NCBI GenBank assembly: GCA_022575985.1
Contig: JAKSXM010000123.1
Coordinates: forward strand, 186,001 to 250,000
Direction of reading: 5' to 3'
Source of the DNA: Anagrus nilaparvatae
Taxonomy: Eukaryota > Arthropoda > Insecta > Hymenoptera > Mymaridae
Length of the DNA stretch: 64,000 bases
A program made the translations under genes and the position numbers. Every line of letters begins with the position of its first letter. Position 1 is the first letter of the stretch. Of this stretch, positions 1 to 12,759 are shown piece after piece. The notes beneath the pieces were generated by a model. The model searched no databases. It was not told where the DNA came from and saw only the letters and a program-made list of their open reading frames with translations.

Positions 1-540
1 TTTTCTTTTTCAGATGAAATTTAGCCAAGTTATCGTCAATTTAAGATTTTGCCCAAATTCGTCTTAAAAAAGATTGAAATTTTAATGAAAAAAGCCTGTT
101 TCTGAACTTTAAGCATGCATTACTCGCTTGATTTTCATCGTAAAATAATAATTTTTTTTTTTTAAATCAATTAATTTTTTCCTGAGTATTCATTTCTTCA
201 AGAAAGAAATCATTTTTATTTACCAAATTTCAATTTTTAGGTCGAAAACTGTGTTAAGTAAATTTGGCTACTTACAGTTTTCAAAGGCTTTTGACCTGGA
301 AAATGGAAATTAGGTACATAAAAATGATTTCTTTCATAAAGAAATGAATTGCCAGGGAAAAATACATCGATTTTAAAAAAAAATTATTATTTTACGATGA
401 AAATCAAGCGAGTAATGCTTGTTTAAAGTTCAGATAACAGGCATTTTTCAATAAAATTTCAATCTGTTTTAAGACAAATTTGAGTAAAATCTTAAATTGA
501 CGATAACTTGGCTAAATTTCATCGGAAAAAGTAAAGTTTT
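1..540. repeat. Foldback (inverted-repeat) element at the window edge
   Basis: The first ~260 bases are repeated in reverse complement up to about 533. For example GATGAAATTTAGCCAAGTTA near 13 returns inverted as AACTTGGCTAAATTTCATC near 504-525, and the segments around 100-130 and 385-440 pair likewise. The centre lies near 265. The arms differ by scattered substitutions, so the copy is not new. No coding potential is visible. The left boundary is so close to the window start that target duplications cannot be judged. Confidence 0.8.
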
Positions 541-1395
541 TTTTTCTTCTGGAGTGATTTTTCCCTGGCAATCAGATTTTTTACCTAGTTTTAAAAAATT
601 TTTCTTACCTAAAAAGTTATTTTTAAAATTTTGGGTAGCTCAGATACAAAAACGCAGTTTTTGATATAAGTGGCAAAATCTTTTTGGCATCCATCGCCGA
701 TTTCGTGTTCACGCTTTTTTTTGCAATCTATAGGGTTCAAACTACCAAAAAATCATGGTGGCAGTCGCGGCCTCGTAAATTTTTTTTTCTTCATTTTTGG
801 TTCTCATAAAAAGTACTTTCTCGTAGAAATGTACATATATCTTCTTTGCTTGATGAACGCGTCATGGAGACGCTTGAGGAACCTGCCTATAGACCCCTCC
901 AAGAAAGGCTGCCCACTATTATAAAAATTTTTTTTTAATGTATAAAAATAATACATATAACACCAACCTTAAACCTATATAGCTCATGAAAGTGAGATTT
1001 AAAAAAGAAAATGTACCACCCACGTAACCAAAGTACTTATAAAAACACTACACCACAAGTCTTACACTCAAGTCACCTTAGAAAATCTTTTATAAAAAAA
1101 AAACTAAACAATAAGTCTTACACACACATAACCTGAGGAATTGGTATATAAAAAATAAATATACCACAAGCCTTAAACCTACGAAACCTAAAAAATATCC
1201 TATACAAGCCTCGGTATCAGTGTAAAAGTAGAACATTGTTTATACAGCGTATAATTAAAAATACTTACATAGGATGACCTCTATCTTGGGGAAACCATAT
1301 TTCAATCTATAGTTATGGATGACTTTGATATTATGAGAAAAAAGCCCTGATGCCTTCTGGTTTGTAACAAACTTTTGGTTGATATAATTTTTTCA
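541..1395. other. Non-coding AT-rich stretch with a decayed tandem array
   Basis: No convincing exon is visible. Between about 930 and 1200 a degenerate unit of roughly 54 bp recurs. It starts TATAAAAA and contains CAAGTCTTACAC or CAAGCCTTAAAC followed by AACCT; copies start near 1037, 1090 and 1145. A higher-complexity stretch at 690-920 is open in one frame but has no recognisable protein features. Confidence 0.5.
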
Positions 1396-1399
1396 TCTA

Positions 1400-1655
1400 A
1401 GAGAGGCCTTTCAAGCCCCATAAACCACAATTTTTCATCACTAGTTCTCTTATAGCTAATTTACTGAATGGCCATTTTTTGCCAAAATGACCAATTTAAA
1501 AAAAGCTGCTAATATTGTAATTCATGACAAAAATGGATTTTATAGGTCTTTTTACAAGCTTCAATTTTCCGAAAATCCTTTGATCGTCTCTTCAATTATT
1601 TATTTTCCAGAGATGATAGTTCAGAGTCAGAGTCCCAGTCTTAGATTTTTTTACT
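1400..1655 (+). repeat. Half copy of dispersed repeat A
   Basis: This stretch shares a series of words (ATTTTTCATCACTAGTTCTC, GCCAAAATGACCAATTT, GACAAAAATGGATTTTATAG, TTTACAAGCTTCAATTTTCC) with the arms of the foldback elements near 8.2, 52.1, 57.1 and 60.1 kb. Only one arm is present. The open frame through it at 1487-1711 is repeat sequence and is not called as a gene. Confidence 0.6.
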
Positions 1656-1978
1656 TCCTATTCCTTAGGATGGGCTTTTATCGGGGTATTAAAAGAAGTT
1701 GTTTAGTTTAAAAAGATTTAAAAATGAGAAAAGATATTCTATAAATCGTCTGTTTAACTTTAAAATAATATAAAATTTAATAATCCACAAATTTTACGAA
1801 AAAATAAATTAAAATTTTATTTAAAAAAAGTAAATTTCTTTTTATTTTCCGTCACCTTAACTAGGCCCCCACCATATTTCCACTTAGAAACCTCTACTAT
1901 AGTCTTAGTTCGGCGCTGGGTCTAATTCTGAAAAGCCATTTTATTATTTTGTATTTTTTTACCATCTCTTGTTTTTAG

Positions 1979-3603
1979 GTATCGTGAAACGAAAATTGGA
2001 ATTTGCTCCACCAACGCGAATTCATAACAATGTATGCATTAATAATTTACTCAATGATGACTGCATGATACAAATTTTTGAGAATTTATCTATCAAGGAC
2101 AAATTAATTATTGAATTAGTTTGTAAAAGATGGTGTGTTCTAGGGAAACTCTCATGGAGCAACAGTAAAATATTACAAATCAGTGACAAAGGATTTAAAA
2201 AAATGGAATTAAAAAATGAATTGGCTTTGAATTCAAATGAAAAAAAGAAATTCATTTTAAAAGTTATTGAAAGGGACTGTTCTTATTTAACTGATCTGGT
2301 AATAAAAAATGATTGGGACTTAAATTACTCTCTGCTAATTAACGAGATTTCAAATTATTGTCAAAATATAACCAAACTAGTTTTATATTACTTCCCAAAC
2401 AATAAAGAATTTTGTGAGGAATCAGTTCTTGCCCAATTATTTAAGAACAACAAAAAACTAACAAGTATTCATTTGGAGAATTTAAGTTTAAATGGAACAT
2501 GTTTAGAAAGCTTATGTGCAGAGTCTATTACAGAACTAACAATAAAAAGGTGTTCTTTTAAGTTTGAAAATTATTTAGAGGATCTTTTTTTGAAATTAAA
2601 TAACTTAAATAAAATTTATATATATACTTCAAAAGTTGATTTATCAAATAAACTAATTAAATCTCTGAATGCGAGTAATTGCAAAAATATAAAAGATTTT
2701 TTTGTGGATTCATTTACAAGATATTCTAAAAAATATACTAATGATTTAAATCAACTGATTTTGAGACAAAAAAACTTATTAAAATTTAGAGCTAAAAATT
2801 GTATGTTAAATAAAAATTCATTGAAAGTTTTAAGATCAGATTCACTTGAAGAATTAGTGATTAATTGTAAAAATCCATCTAATCTGTATCCATTCAAAAA
2901 TTTAAAAAAGTTTCAATGCTTACTTTACCATTTAACTGATGAATTTTTAAAAAGTTTATCAAAATGTTCAAATTTAGAAGTAATTGATTTGACTGCGAAG
3001 CATAATAAACTAACTTCAGAAGGTGTGAGCTGCTTCTCTAAATTCCAAAATTTGAAAAATTTTATGTTTAACAGCGATTTTAAAAATATAGACAATATAA
3101 TGGATGCAATTTCTCAATGCCAAAATATTACATACATAGATTTTTGGAATTGTAAATTTACTTGTGACGATGGCCTACAGAATATTATTAGGAACCTAAC
3201 AAATTTAAAATTTTTATATATTTCATCTTCATCAAGAATTACAAAAAAAGAGCTTCTTGATATATCAGTTAATATGAAGTATTTAGAAACATTTGTATTT
3301 CAAGTTTTTGATGATTTAGATTATGAATTACTTAAAATGGTGAATAATATAAAGCTTCAGCGAGGTGATACAAATATTTTAGATACTAAAATCACCATTA
3401 AAGAAGAAGAATCTTATGAGCTCACAAAATCAATTCAGGAGTTAGGAGAATTGGAATTAGTAAAGATTTCATATGAATTTGTTAATTTTTATAACAAATG
3501 GGGTTTAGAAGATGGTTATTCTGATAGTATTAGTGAAACCGATAGCAGTAATGACGGTAGTAGTAGTAGTAGTGAAGATGATATTAGTGAGGTTGATTTT
3601 TAA
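1979..3603 (+). CDS. F-box/leucine-rich-repeat protein, terminal exon (5' end missing)
   Basis: This 1625-bp exon follows a good acceptor (TTGTTTTTAG, AG at 1977-1978) and ends in TAA. The reading frame is already open at the acceptor, which implies a phase-1 intron and an upstream exon that I cannot identify. An F-box lies in roughly the first 20-65 residues (INNLLNDDCMIQIFENLS, then LVCKRW). About 400 residues of irregular LRR-like strands follow, with phrases such as NLKKF, NLEVIDL and NLKFLYI. The last 30 residues are a Ser/Asp/Glu-rich acidic tail. Family members act as substrate receptors of SCF ubiquitin ligases through Skp1. The first in-frame ATG inside the exon (2065) would cut the F-box, so translation should start upstream. 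Expanded F-box/LRR families occur in some parasitoid wasps; orthology is not assignable here. Confidence 0.8.
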
Positions 3604-3750
3604 GAAAATATCTTGATACCATTCAGCATATTTTTTTAAAATTAGTCTTTATAAACATGTGTTCTTCATTTTGATGATTGCTAATTTAGCTTTGTAAAAT
3701 TATGTATTCTAAAATCAATGTAATTAATATTTGATGTATAATCAAATTGA

Positions 3751-3756
3751 AATAAA
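3751..3756 (+). terminator. Poly(A) signal AATAAA of the F-box/LRR gene
   Basis: A canonical AATAAA lies about 150 bp after the stop codon, and T-rich and GT-containing sequence follows it. Confidence 0.6.
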
Positions 3757-4062
3757 ATTTATTTTGTTTACCTAATTATTTTAAGTAAATAAGTAAAAAA
3801 AAACTTGTATAACTTTAATTTTTTCTCCAAAGCCCTGTTAATAATATAAAAATTTATAATTTATAATATTCAAGCCCTAAGTCGAAATAATACTACATAC
3901 AAGAAAGTCATTTATGTCTTGTATTATAACATTATTTCAAAATAGTATTACAATAATATGACCATAAACGTAAAAATTTGCCTAAAAAGCTTATCAAAAG
4001 ATCGAATATTTGAATTTATTATTTTTATAAGAATCTATTATTTATATTTCTTTATTTCTAAG

Positions 4063-4151
4063 GAATACGAAAATCGAGCCAGAATTTCAATCCAGTGACA
4101 GAAACAGTTCCAATTCTTACCATAACGTGCGCAGGAAATCTCCAGGTCCAA
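4063..4151 (+). CDS. Isolated internal exon of an unidentified gene
   Basis: An 89-bp high-complexity island stands out in AT-rich surroundings. It has a strong pyrimidine-rich acceptor (TTTCTTTATTTCTAAG) and an acceptable donor (CCAA then GTATGA). Two plus-strand frames are open. The second frame reads NTKIEPEFQSSDRNSS and then a basic Ser/Pro-rich end (RRKSPGP), the composition of a disordered linker. The minus strand is also open but lacks a pyrimidine tract. I found neither neighbouring exons nor a recognisable family. The flanking multi-kb emptiness would make it an exon of a long-intron gene. Confidence 0.4.
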
Positions 4152-4463
4152 GTATGAATTCAAAATTTATAATGTATTATTGACACATTAATGAATATTG
4201 ATTTTAAATTTTTGAGCTTATCTTCAATTCTCCAGTATAGTATTTCTTAAGAACATAGTAATAACAACTGATGAAAATGAATTGCTCGATTTGTAATAAT
4301 TGTTTTAAACAGTCAAAGGCTAAGATTTTGCATCATTAAACTATTATTAAATTTTTAAAAGGAATTCGGAAAAGATTAAATAAAAATAAATTAATGTTAT
4401 AAAAGTTATATGAACGTGAATTATATTTGATAAAATAAAATTTAATAAAGTTCAGCTTAAATA

Positions 4464-4513
4464 ATATATAAAATACATTTCTTTTACAAGAAAATATTAC
4501 GCCATCTAGATTG
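4464..4513. repeat. Short dispersed repeat, copy 1 (pairs with 5571-5630)
   Basis: The segment ends ATTACGCCATCTAGATTG and is preceded by TACATTTCTTTTACAAGAAA. Almost the same sequence is found 1.1 kb downstream (ATTTCTCTTGCGAGAAAG, then ATACGCCATCTAGATT). These are probably remnants of one short element in two copies. Confidence 0.5.
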
Positions 4514-5570
4514 AAAAAATTGAATTAATTTATATCAGGACTACAGATTACATGCTAATTGATGAATGTAATGCATCAATGAAGCGTTTATATTTTAATA
4601 AATACTAATTTTTCTGGACAGTAATTTTAACTTCTATCTCATAACTTTGAAATTACTTAAACAGTAATTTTAAAGTAAAAAATGACTTTTAATTTATTAA
4701 AAAATGAGGCTTTTTTATTTTAGGCACGATCGTTATCATGAAATAATAATATTTCTTACAAGTTTGGCTTCATTTTTTGGCTTCATCTTTTTTTCATTTA
4801 AACTTGAAAAATGAATTTTTTTTAGAAATTTCTACATAAAATTAAAAAATAATTTGATTATTATTTTTGGAGTCAACTTGTCGTATACTATACCACGTTT
4901 TGTTGCATAAAATTATGAAGAACCATAATTTCACATATAAAGATAAAGATTTATTTTCAGCACCCAATAATATTGAAGTTCATATTAAACATTTTGAACT
5001 TGTATATTTTTTTGATACATATTTTTTTTTTTATAGATCATTCATATTCTGCCTGTCTGATTCTGAAAAAATTTAGTTCTTTTTTTCGCATTTATTAGCA
5101 TTGTTTTTCAAGCATCATTTCAATCTAAATATTGCAATAATAATAATAATAAACTACTGTTCTAAGAAGGTGTAAATAAAAAAAAGATATGATAACTATT
5201 AATTTATATAAAAAATTATATAACACGAATTCAAAAAACAATCAAATCAATATAGTACTGGAACCTCGAATATCCGAGTCTTAATACAAATGATTATTTT
5301 GTCCAAAAATAATATTTTTTCCAAAATTAATACGGTAAAAGTTATTTTATCTAACCTCGTTCAAGCTTGTATTTTACAGGATGTCATCCGAAGCTAATCG
5401 AAGCTAATCCTGATAATTGATTAATTAAAACCAATAAATATTATTTAATAAAAAATAAATAATGTAAGAAATCTAATTTATAGAAACTTTTAAATGAAGA
5501 TTTGAGTAATAAAATTTAAATTAAGAATATCATTGTACATTAAATAATTCAAATTATGAAGCGCATAAGC

Positions 5571-5630
5571 TTATATATACAATATAAATTACATTTCTCT
5601 TGCGAGAAAGTATAATACGCCATCTAGATT
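5571..5630. repeat. Short dispersed repeat, copy 2 (pairs with 4464-4513)
   Basis: It shares ACGCCATCTAGATT and the preceding TTTCTCTTGCGAGAAA core with the copy at 4464. The core is a small palindrome. No coding content is seen. Confidence 0.5.
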
Positions 5631-8034
5631 AATTTTTTATTAGTTTTTTATACATATTTTAACGAATAAGCTGCTGTTTCCTAGTATTATTTAATTGTTT
5701 TACAATTACTAATTTAACAAATATCAACCCAGATTTTTATTTATGGTTTATATTAGAGCTACAGATATTTCAGAAAAGCTAATTGTAATAAACTTGGCTA
5801 ATTTTGTATTAGTTTATACCACATAAATTACAACTTCACCATAAAATATACTATAAATAAAAACATGCACTTCAGAAACACGAAATAACTTAATTCTCAC
5901 ACATAACTTAAAAAATCATATGTACCAATAAATATCTAGTGAAAGTGTTAATTTATAATTACATTAATTTTAAATACATTACAATAAAAATTAAAAAAAA
6001 AAATTTTAAATAGATATTTAATAAAATATCAGTAGACATACCTACACTTCCTATACGTATAAACTAATTAACAAAAGTTTGCATGTTTATGATATATATA
6101 ATACAAGTTAGCTGGGTGCATTGGCATCTTATTACAAGTTGTGTAATAATTTCACACGTCAGACCCGCGGGTGGTTCTCACTCAAAAAAAAAATTTTTTT
6201 TTATTCTTTATATTCTCTTTCTTATTCATAAATATTGCAATTCTTGTATATTAAATATTCATGCGAAATAAGTGCAATGAAAATATATCAGAACCAAAAA
6301 ATTATTATATAAATAAGATGAATGACAAAAAGATTTTATTTATCCAAAATTTTTTAAAAAGAGATATTTAACAGACACTTCTCTAAAAAAATTTTTAATA
6401 AAAGATGAACCCCATTCCAGGAAGGACGAGTTGATTGATAGGTTTAATTTATATTAAATATAAATGCTACGTGAGTTTTTTATAATGCGTGAAAAATTTT
6501 TTGTTTACCATACCTAAAACTACACTCTTGATGTATTTCTTTCAAAAAATAATATTAAATTTACATTTTTTATTGCATTTATTTCTTTTAAAAAATTTCT
6601 TTTTTCTGAATTTAACATATACAAAAATATTATCTCCCACGTATTATGTATGTGAAAACATAAGTCAATTTTTTTGAAGAAAGGTACACTAAAAAAATAT
6701 TAAAATTGCATGATGCATATAAAGGTGGATAATACTTAATAATATGTTTGTTTTTTTAATGTTTTTTAAGACACACACACACACATATATATGTAGTATG
6801 TTATGTATATATTATTTACATGACAAGTATATCGAATTACCAAAGTGTCCATTATTTTGTTAGTCACACCCAAAAAAAAATTTTTATTAAAAGAGACAAT
6901 AGAGAGATGATGATCATGACACTTAAAGAAGCAAAAAAATATGGTAGCTTTATATTATATAAAATGATAACGGAAAATAATTTGTATATGCGTTATTGTA
7001 AAATATCGGGTCAGTGAGCTTTGTTTTTTGCATATTAGACTTTTACTTGGTTTTGTTTTTTGTTTTGAATTATTATTGGTTTGTAGATGGGTTTTTATTA
7101 TGAAAATTTTTGTTTAAGGAAATTTGGTTTTTTTGGTCTGTTTCGTCTGTTGTGGAGGTCTAAAAAATAGTTTGATCATTTTTAACGAGATCCTTGAAAA
7201 ATGTTTGATTTTTTCGACTTTTTTTATGTAACTGAATTGAAACCTGTAAATTTTATCCAAATTTAAAAGTTTCTAAATTTTTTGTCAAAATATATTTTTA
7301 TGAACATTTTTACAGCTAACTTTTTAAAAATGAACTATTCTTGTAAAAAAATTACAGAATCTTTTTTTGGAATAACCTACTTTTCAAGATTTAGTGTTAT
7401 TTTAGGTAAAATCTGGATAAAATTGCACCAGGAATTCTGGCAAAACAATTATTCCGATTCCAAAAATTTGTAGGCTTGCACGTGAAAAAAATGTCATAAG
7501 CCCTGAATGAAAATTTTTAGACGCTATCTTTGATTACATATATCGCACCTATCGAAAATAATTTCCATAGAAAAAAAGATTTTGCAAATTTAGGATTTAA
7601 TAAATCTTTATAATCAATTCCATTGTTGTATCACTCACGTACATTTTTAGCATTAAACAATTCCAAAAACAAGCAATTATTAAAAATAAAATCCAAGCTA
7701 ATATGCATAATATATATATATATGCAACTTATAGGTACAAACAATAAAATAGGCAATCAATCTGTTGTTTAGTCACGTGTATAATAATAAATTAAATATT
7801 AAATATGCTAAAATATTATATATAAATATTCGTTCAAATAAACTCAAAGAGATTATAAGAAATTTTATAAATATATATATACTAGTTTTTGCATAATTTA
7901 TATAAATATTAAAAGCCTAATTAATTATATTCTTATAATTAAGGTGTAACTTTATGCGTATGATAGAAATATATGGGCAGATCCTATAGTATAATTACGA
8001 CGTTAGGCGTCTGTATAATGTAATTTTTATGAAA

Positions 8035-8670
8035 TTCAGACTTTGTTTTCAAAAATATGAGAGATTTTGAGACATTCAAATTTCTGGTGTAAATAGATTC
8101 TATATCAGATCTCAAAAATTTTTTACAAGCTTTCAGCTTTCAAACATTTTTTACTCATTTTTTTTCGCTTTTTGTTTTAGAGATTCGGTAATTTAAAGTT
8201 AGAATATCAATTTAAGATTTTTATAAATATGTTAATTTTTGTTACTATCATTCCAGAGTAAATTGGAAATTGTTTCTAGTAAAGAGACGAGTAGGAGATT
8301 TTTGGTAACTTGAAGATTTTACGAAATTTTTGCGACCCATAACACATATTTTCATTGGAAATTTGGATTTTGGTAGGAGAATTAGTGATAAAAAATTACT
8401 GTTTATGGGATTTGAAAGTAAACCCTGACAGAAAAAAATTTGACAAACTAGAAGTTTTTTGGTTAACTTGTGAGGTTTCAGCGTTATAGTGAAAGTTATC
8501 AAAAAACTATACTTAATAACTTTGAGCCCTGCATTTCTAGGCCCAGAAAGCCTATTGGAATATACGGAGAAACATCAGGATAATTTTTCAAATTATCAAA
8601 CTGATTCCTACCTATTTGATTTCATATGGTTTTCTAAATGGTTCTGGACGCCCCTTATTAGTCAAAAAAA
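8035..8670. repeat. Dispersed repeat A, near-complete foldback copy
   Basis: The left arm (TTTTTTACAAGCTTTCAGCT near 8115) pairs with the inverted right arm (GGTAACTTGAAGATTTTACG near 8305). The right outer part matches the copy at 51.9-52.7 kb in order: TTTTGGTTAACTT, GAGCCCTGCATTTCTAGGCC, then a terminal CCCCTT. It is a non-autonomous inverted-repeat element without an ORF of its own. Confidence 0.6.
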
Positions 8671-11551
8671 GCTCAAAAATCCAAAAAAACTAAAAAACTA
8701 AAAACTTAAAATTAATTCCAGATCTACCCATATTAAAAATTATTTGTTTAAAAGTCTTTAATAAATAAATATAAGTGTACATAAAGTGTCATGATTATTA
8801 TACAGTAATTATTTTATATAAGTAATAATTAATTTATAAAAAATTAAACATTTATTTTTATATCATTAATCATTTACCTACTATTTTTATTCATACATAC
8901 ATAATTTTTAAATACATACTCCTTATGTATTATAATTATCTGAACCGAAAAAAAATTAATTTTTTATAAAAAAATGACAATTTTTTTTTATACCTGCAGA
9001 TTAAAATATGAGCGAATTTTTAAATATTTTGATTTAATCTTATTAACATTATTTATAAAGATGTATCTTAAATTATTAATTGAAATTTTAAAAAAAATTT
9101 TTTTGAAGAATGGAATTTGTTGTGTAAAAAAAAAAAAAATAAAAAAATAAATTTGAGATTATTTTGAAATATTAATTAATTAAAGTCTTAATATTTATAT
9201 TTATAATTAATTACACGCCATAACAGAAGATTATTTATTTAAGTATTAGACAATCAATTCAACTGTTTGTGTAGGTTGCTAAATTTATTGACATGTATTT
9301 ATCTATTGTTTTGTATCAATAAACTTTATTTAACAGGCAGATTTTTTTTTATTGGCTAAATATTTATTTTAATTTATATTTAGAAAATTTCATGGTTGAG
9401 CTACTGTTTAATTTAAATTTGTTTATAAAATTAAGTTTATATATACAGTTTGATTTTTTTACGTAATTTTGTAAAATAGCTTATGTATATAAATTCTACA
9501 TTCGAATTAATATGATTTTTAAAACTTTAAAGATAAAAAATTGATTAGTTAGTCCGAGCGTAAGCTCAATAACTTGAATCTGTTAGTACTTTGAAATAAT
9601 TCAGAATTAATATTTTCTATTCAGAAAATTTTTAATAATTTTAGTTTAACAATCATGTTATACAGAAAGGTGACATAGAATTTACTATGCTATGATGATT
9701 TAGATACCCCAAAAATACAAATTTAATAAAATGTATAATATACGACATAATATGGCCTGAGAAGTAAATAAGAATTGACAAGATTCCATGTAAATTGCTG
9801 TCCAAGTCAAGGGTCGTAAACAGCCAATAGCAAGAAAATTAATTTTAAACATCCTATATTTCTGATGATAAAAAAAGTCCAAAAGTTACTGTAGAGGCCT
9901 TGGCCCCGGATATAACAAAATATTTCACTTTTGATGGCTATTAATAAGTGGTTTCGAAGAATTTATTAAAATTTTGAATTTTATATATCAGCCATGGGTA
10001 AAATCCCTAAAAAACTATTTAATGCATAATTTATGCACTCACTGTATACCCACCAGGCAAATACATCAAATATTCACAACCTGATAAAATTCAAAAATTT
10101 TCACACCTTTGACTGATAATAAACCATAAAAAAGCTCCATAAAATCTCTGAACAAAAAAATTTTAAATTATCTTCCCATAACAATAATAAAAAAAAAAAC
10201 AAGATAATTTTCATTCAATCTAAAACATAAAAAAATCTCAAAACGGATATTGTAATTTACTTTGTCAAGAATATTTTTAATCCAAACATTATTTACAATC
10301 TATAGAAGACTAAATTTAAAAATGATTATAGAAAAATAAATGAGCTATTATCTAAATAACGGTTCTTTTTTATATATAAAATATTTAATTCTTAACCAAA
10401 GCATGCAAAAATTTGTCATGAATACATTTCTTTACCATTATTCAAGGTTTTTTTTTCTTATTTTCTTCATCCAACATATTTTTCCTATAAAATTCAATTG
10501 TTTTTTTCTATAAATTACAATCTGTACTGTAATTTTCTATTTAAAAATTCAATTTTTCCTTACATAAATTTTAATTAAAAAAAAAATTATTATTACACGT
10601 TTTGGTTAAATAAAATTATATTCGTCAATAAATAAATTTTTTTAATTCATAAAAAATCATTCTTAAGGTACTATAAAACATCTTACAGAGTACCTATAAA
10701 GGTTTTTGATCCCTTTGGTGTGTATTTGTACGTACGTGTATATATCTTAGCAAAAAAGTAAAGGATAAAGGCTATAAAGAACATTTTCACGTTTTGTGTC
10801 TTCAAGTGCATCTGTTTACATTAGGATTCTTTAGTATGTGAATATATGCACACATTTAGTTATCTTATAAGAAACAAGTACTAAGAGCTCGAGACCCCTT
10901 GCTATTTTTCTTTTGTCTCATTACGCCCTTTAAAATATACATGTATACTTACACATATACATATTTCTGTAAGCTCATGATATCATTATTTTTTTTTTAA
11001 TTCAATCTTTTTCTCTTTCTTTTATTACGTATATAGTCATGTAATGTTTAAAACGAATTTTATTTAACAAGAAAAGGTACGTACGTGTATAGGAAAGATT
11101 CAATGAGAATATTATTGTACTTTAACAAAATGAAATTGATAAAAAAAGAAGCACCTGGCGCTTATATTTATATAGCAAATTGTTTTATATTATTATCTTT
11201 TTTTTTTTTAAATGAAATATTTTTTTGTTTTTGTAATATAAGAAATTATTATGTAATTTGTAATTTTTTTTTGTGATTCCAGAAATATTTTATGCAATTA
11301 TAAAGTGATTTGCTTTGGGAGCTTTTCATTAAGGAATCAGTTAGATTTATACAATATTATTCAATTTATTGAAATTTTATCTCTTCATGTTTCTATTTTT
11401 CAAAGAAGTTTTTTTTTAATTTTTTAAAAAATTATTTGTTTCGGCCTATACGAAGAAAAACTTTAATTTTTTATCAGCTTTTAGGATTTAAATGATAATA
11501 TAACTAATAAAATTATGTATAATAATTTTATATTTTTTATTCAATTTTTCT

Positions 11552-11628
11552 CGCAAGCAAAATGAATTCCTAAGAGTATATAAGGGTGTTAGTTACACGT
11601 AAACGTATCTAATATACTTACTGCAATA
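11552..11628. repeat. Short repeat related to 14637-14715
   Basis: TTTTTCTCGCAAGCAAAATG is followed by an AGTATATAAG block and an AACGTATCTAATATACTTAC end. The same order of words occurs at 14637-14715 (CTCGCAAGCGAAATGC, AGTGTATATAA, CAACGTATCTTTCTTACT). The two copies flank the foldback pair at 12.4-14.6 kb. Confidence 0.45.
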
Positions 11629-12429
11629 TGTTCTATTTCGTTTGAAAAGTAAAAATTTTGTACAATAAATAAATTATGTCTAGAGATTAATTAAATCTTG
11701 TATATAGGTATATATTTTATAGAATATTTTTTGAATTTATTGACCAAATGGAATAAAATGAAAAAATTTATTTATAATATAAAAAAATTGTGTTATTGCT
11801 GTTGTTAAAGCGACGTTTCGTCAACTAATTTGTTGACCTTGTCAAGCTCTAAAATTACATAATTAATGAAAATTCAAATTTTTTTTTTTACAATATTAAA
11901 ATTTGTGTATAATATTTATACACTCATATCACTGAGTCTGATGTAAAACTGAGACTATTTTTATTTTATTTTTTTATTAAAGTCTAAAACTTAAAGTACG
12001 TTGGATATTTTCAGAAGGGGACATAACTAATAAGCCTTGCATAATTTTTATCAAAAAGTGCCTAGGTTGATGTAGATATCTATAACAAACAGAACTTAAA
12101 AACTATATATATGCTATACTTATTGAATTAGCAAAAAATATCAAATTGAAATCTCTATTACAACATTCTTAAATAATTATATGTTTCAAGGAAATTAAAA
12201 ATTTTTTCGATCTTTTCTAATTCACAAAAAATAAATTTTTTGTCAAAAAGTAATATTATTTTTACAGCAAATGAAGCAAATTTTTAAACAAGCGTTAAAG
12301 TCTTTAAGAAAGCTCAAAAACCGCTTAAAAAAGCTACTCTATAATTCTTCTGACGGATTTTACAACTTCAAAACAAGAAAATTTTAAGTTCTATAGTTTT
12401 ACTATGATTTCATTTATATTAGTATATAT

Positions 12430-12754
12430 GTTACGCCCGAAACGAGGTAACGGCCGGTTCCGCGGAATCGGACAGTAAACCGGCCGGTTCCACGGAATGG
12501 GACATCAAACCGGCCGGTTCCGCGGAACGGGGCATCAAATTAAATAAATTAATACATTGAAAATAAGAAACATTTCCAAGAAAAAAAATTTTTGTTTAAT
12601 TTCTTTTACATTTAAAATACATTTTTAAATGATACTGATTAATTATAAGATAAAAAATTTGTTTGACTTAGCAAATTTTATTCATAATTTCATCAAACCA
12701 GCTGATGACTGCCCCGTTCCGCGGAACCGGCCGTTACCTCATTTCGGGCGTAAC
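12430..12754. mobile_element. GC-rich short inverted-repeat element (MITE-like)
   Basis: The termini are inverted repeats starting GTTACGCCCGAAACGAGGTA and running on into CGGCCGGTTCCGCGGAA; the right end carries the complement (ATTTCGGGCGTAAC). The left part has three direct copies of a ~35-bp unit beginning CCGGCCGGTTCC(G/A)CGGAA. The flanks are TATAT-like on both sides, consistent with an AT target duplication but uninformative in this background. The ends are far more GC-rich than the surroundings, while the middle is ordinary AT-rich sequence with no gene. Confidence 0.7.
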
Positions 12755-12759
12755 ATATA

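Larger units (their letters stand above)
4152..12429. other. Long gene-free, AT-rich stretch
   Basis: No exon is convincing on either strand. It holds homopolymer runs, an (AC)n(AT)n microsatellite at about 6772-6792, an (AT)n run near 7710, an (AAT)n run near 5136, a short direct repeat pair at 4464 and 5571, a repeat A copy at 8035-8670, and a slightly more complex region at 10690-10960 with paired CGTACGTGTA words. It may be intronic to the gene owning the exon at 4063, but nothing in the sequence proves this. Confidence 0.5.

Noticed and set aside
670..924. 84-codon open frame near the left end
   Set aside because: No domain, atypical Phe/Ser/Lys composition in T-rich sequence, and no splice or promoter context.
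1487..1711. 74-codon plus-strand frame
   Set aside because: It lies in a repeat A copy that occurs elsewhere without an open frame.
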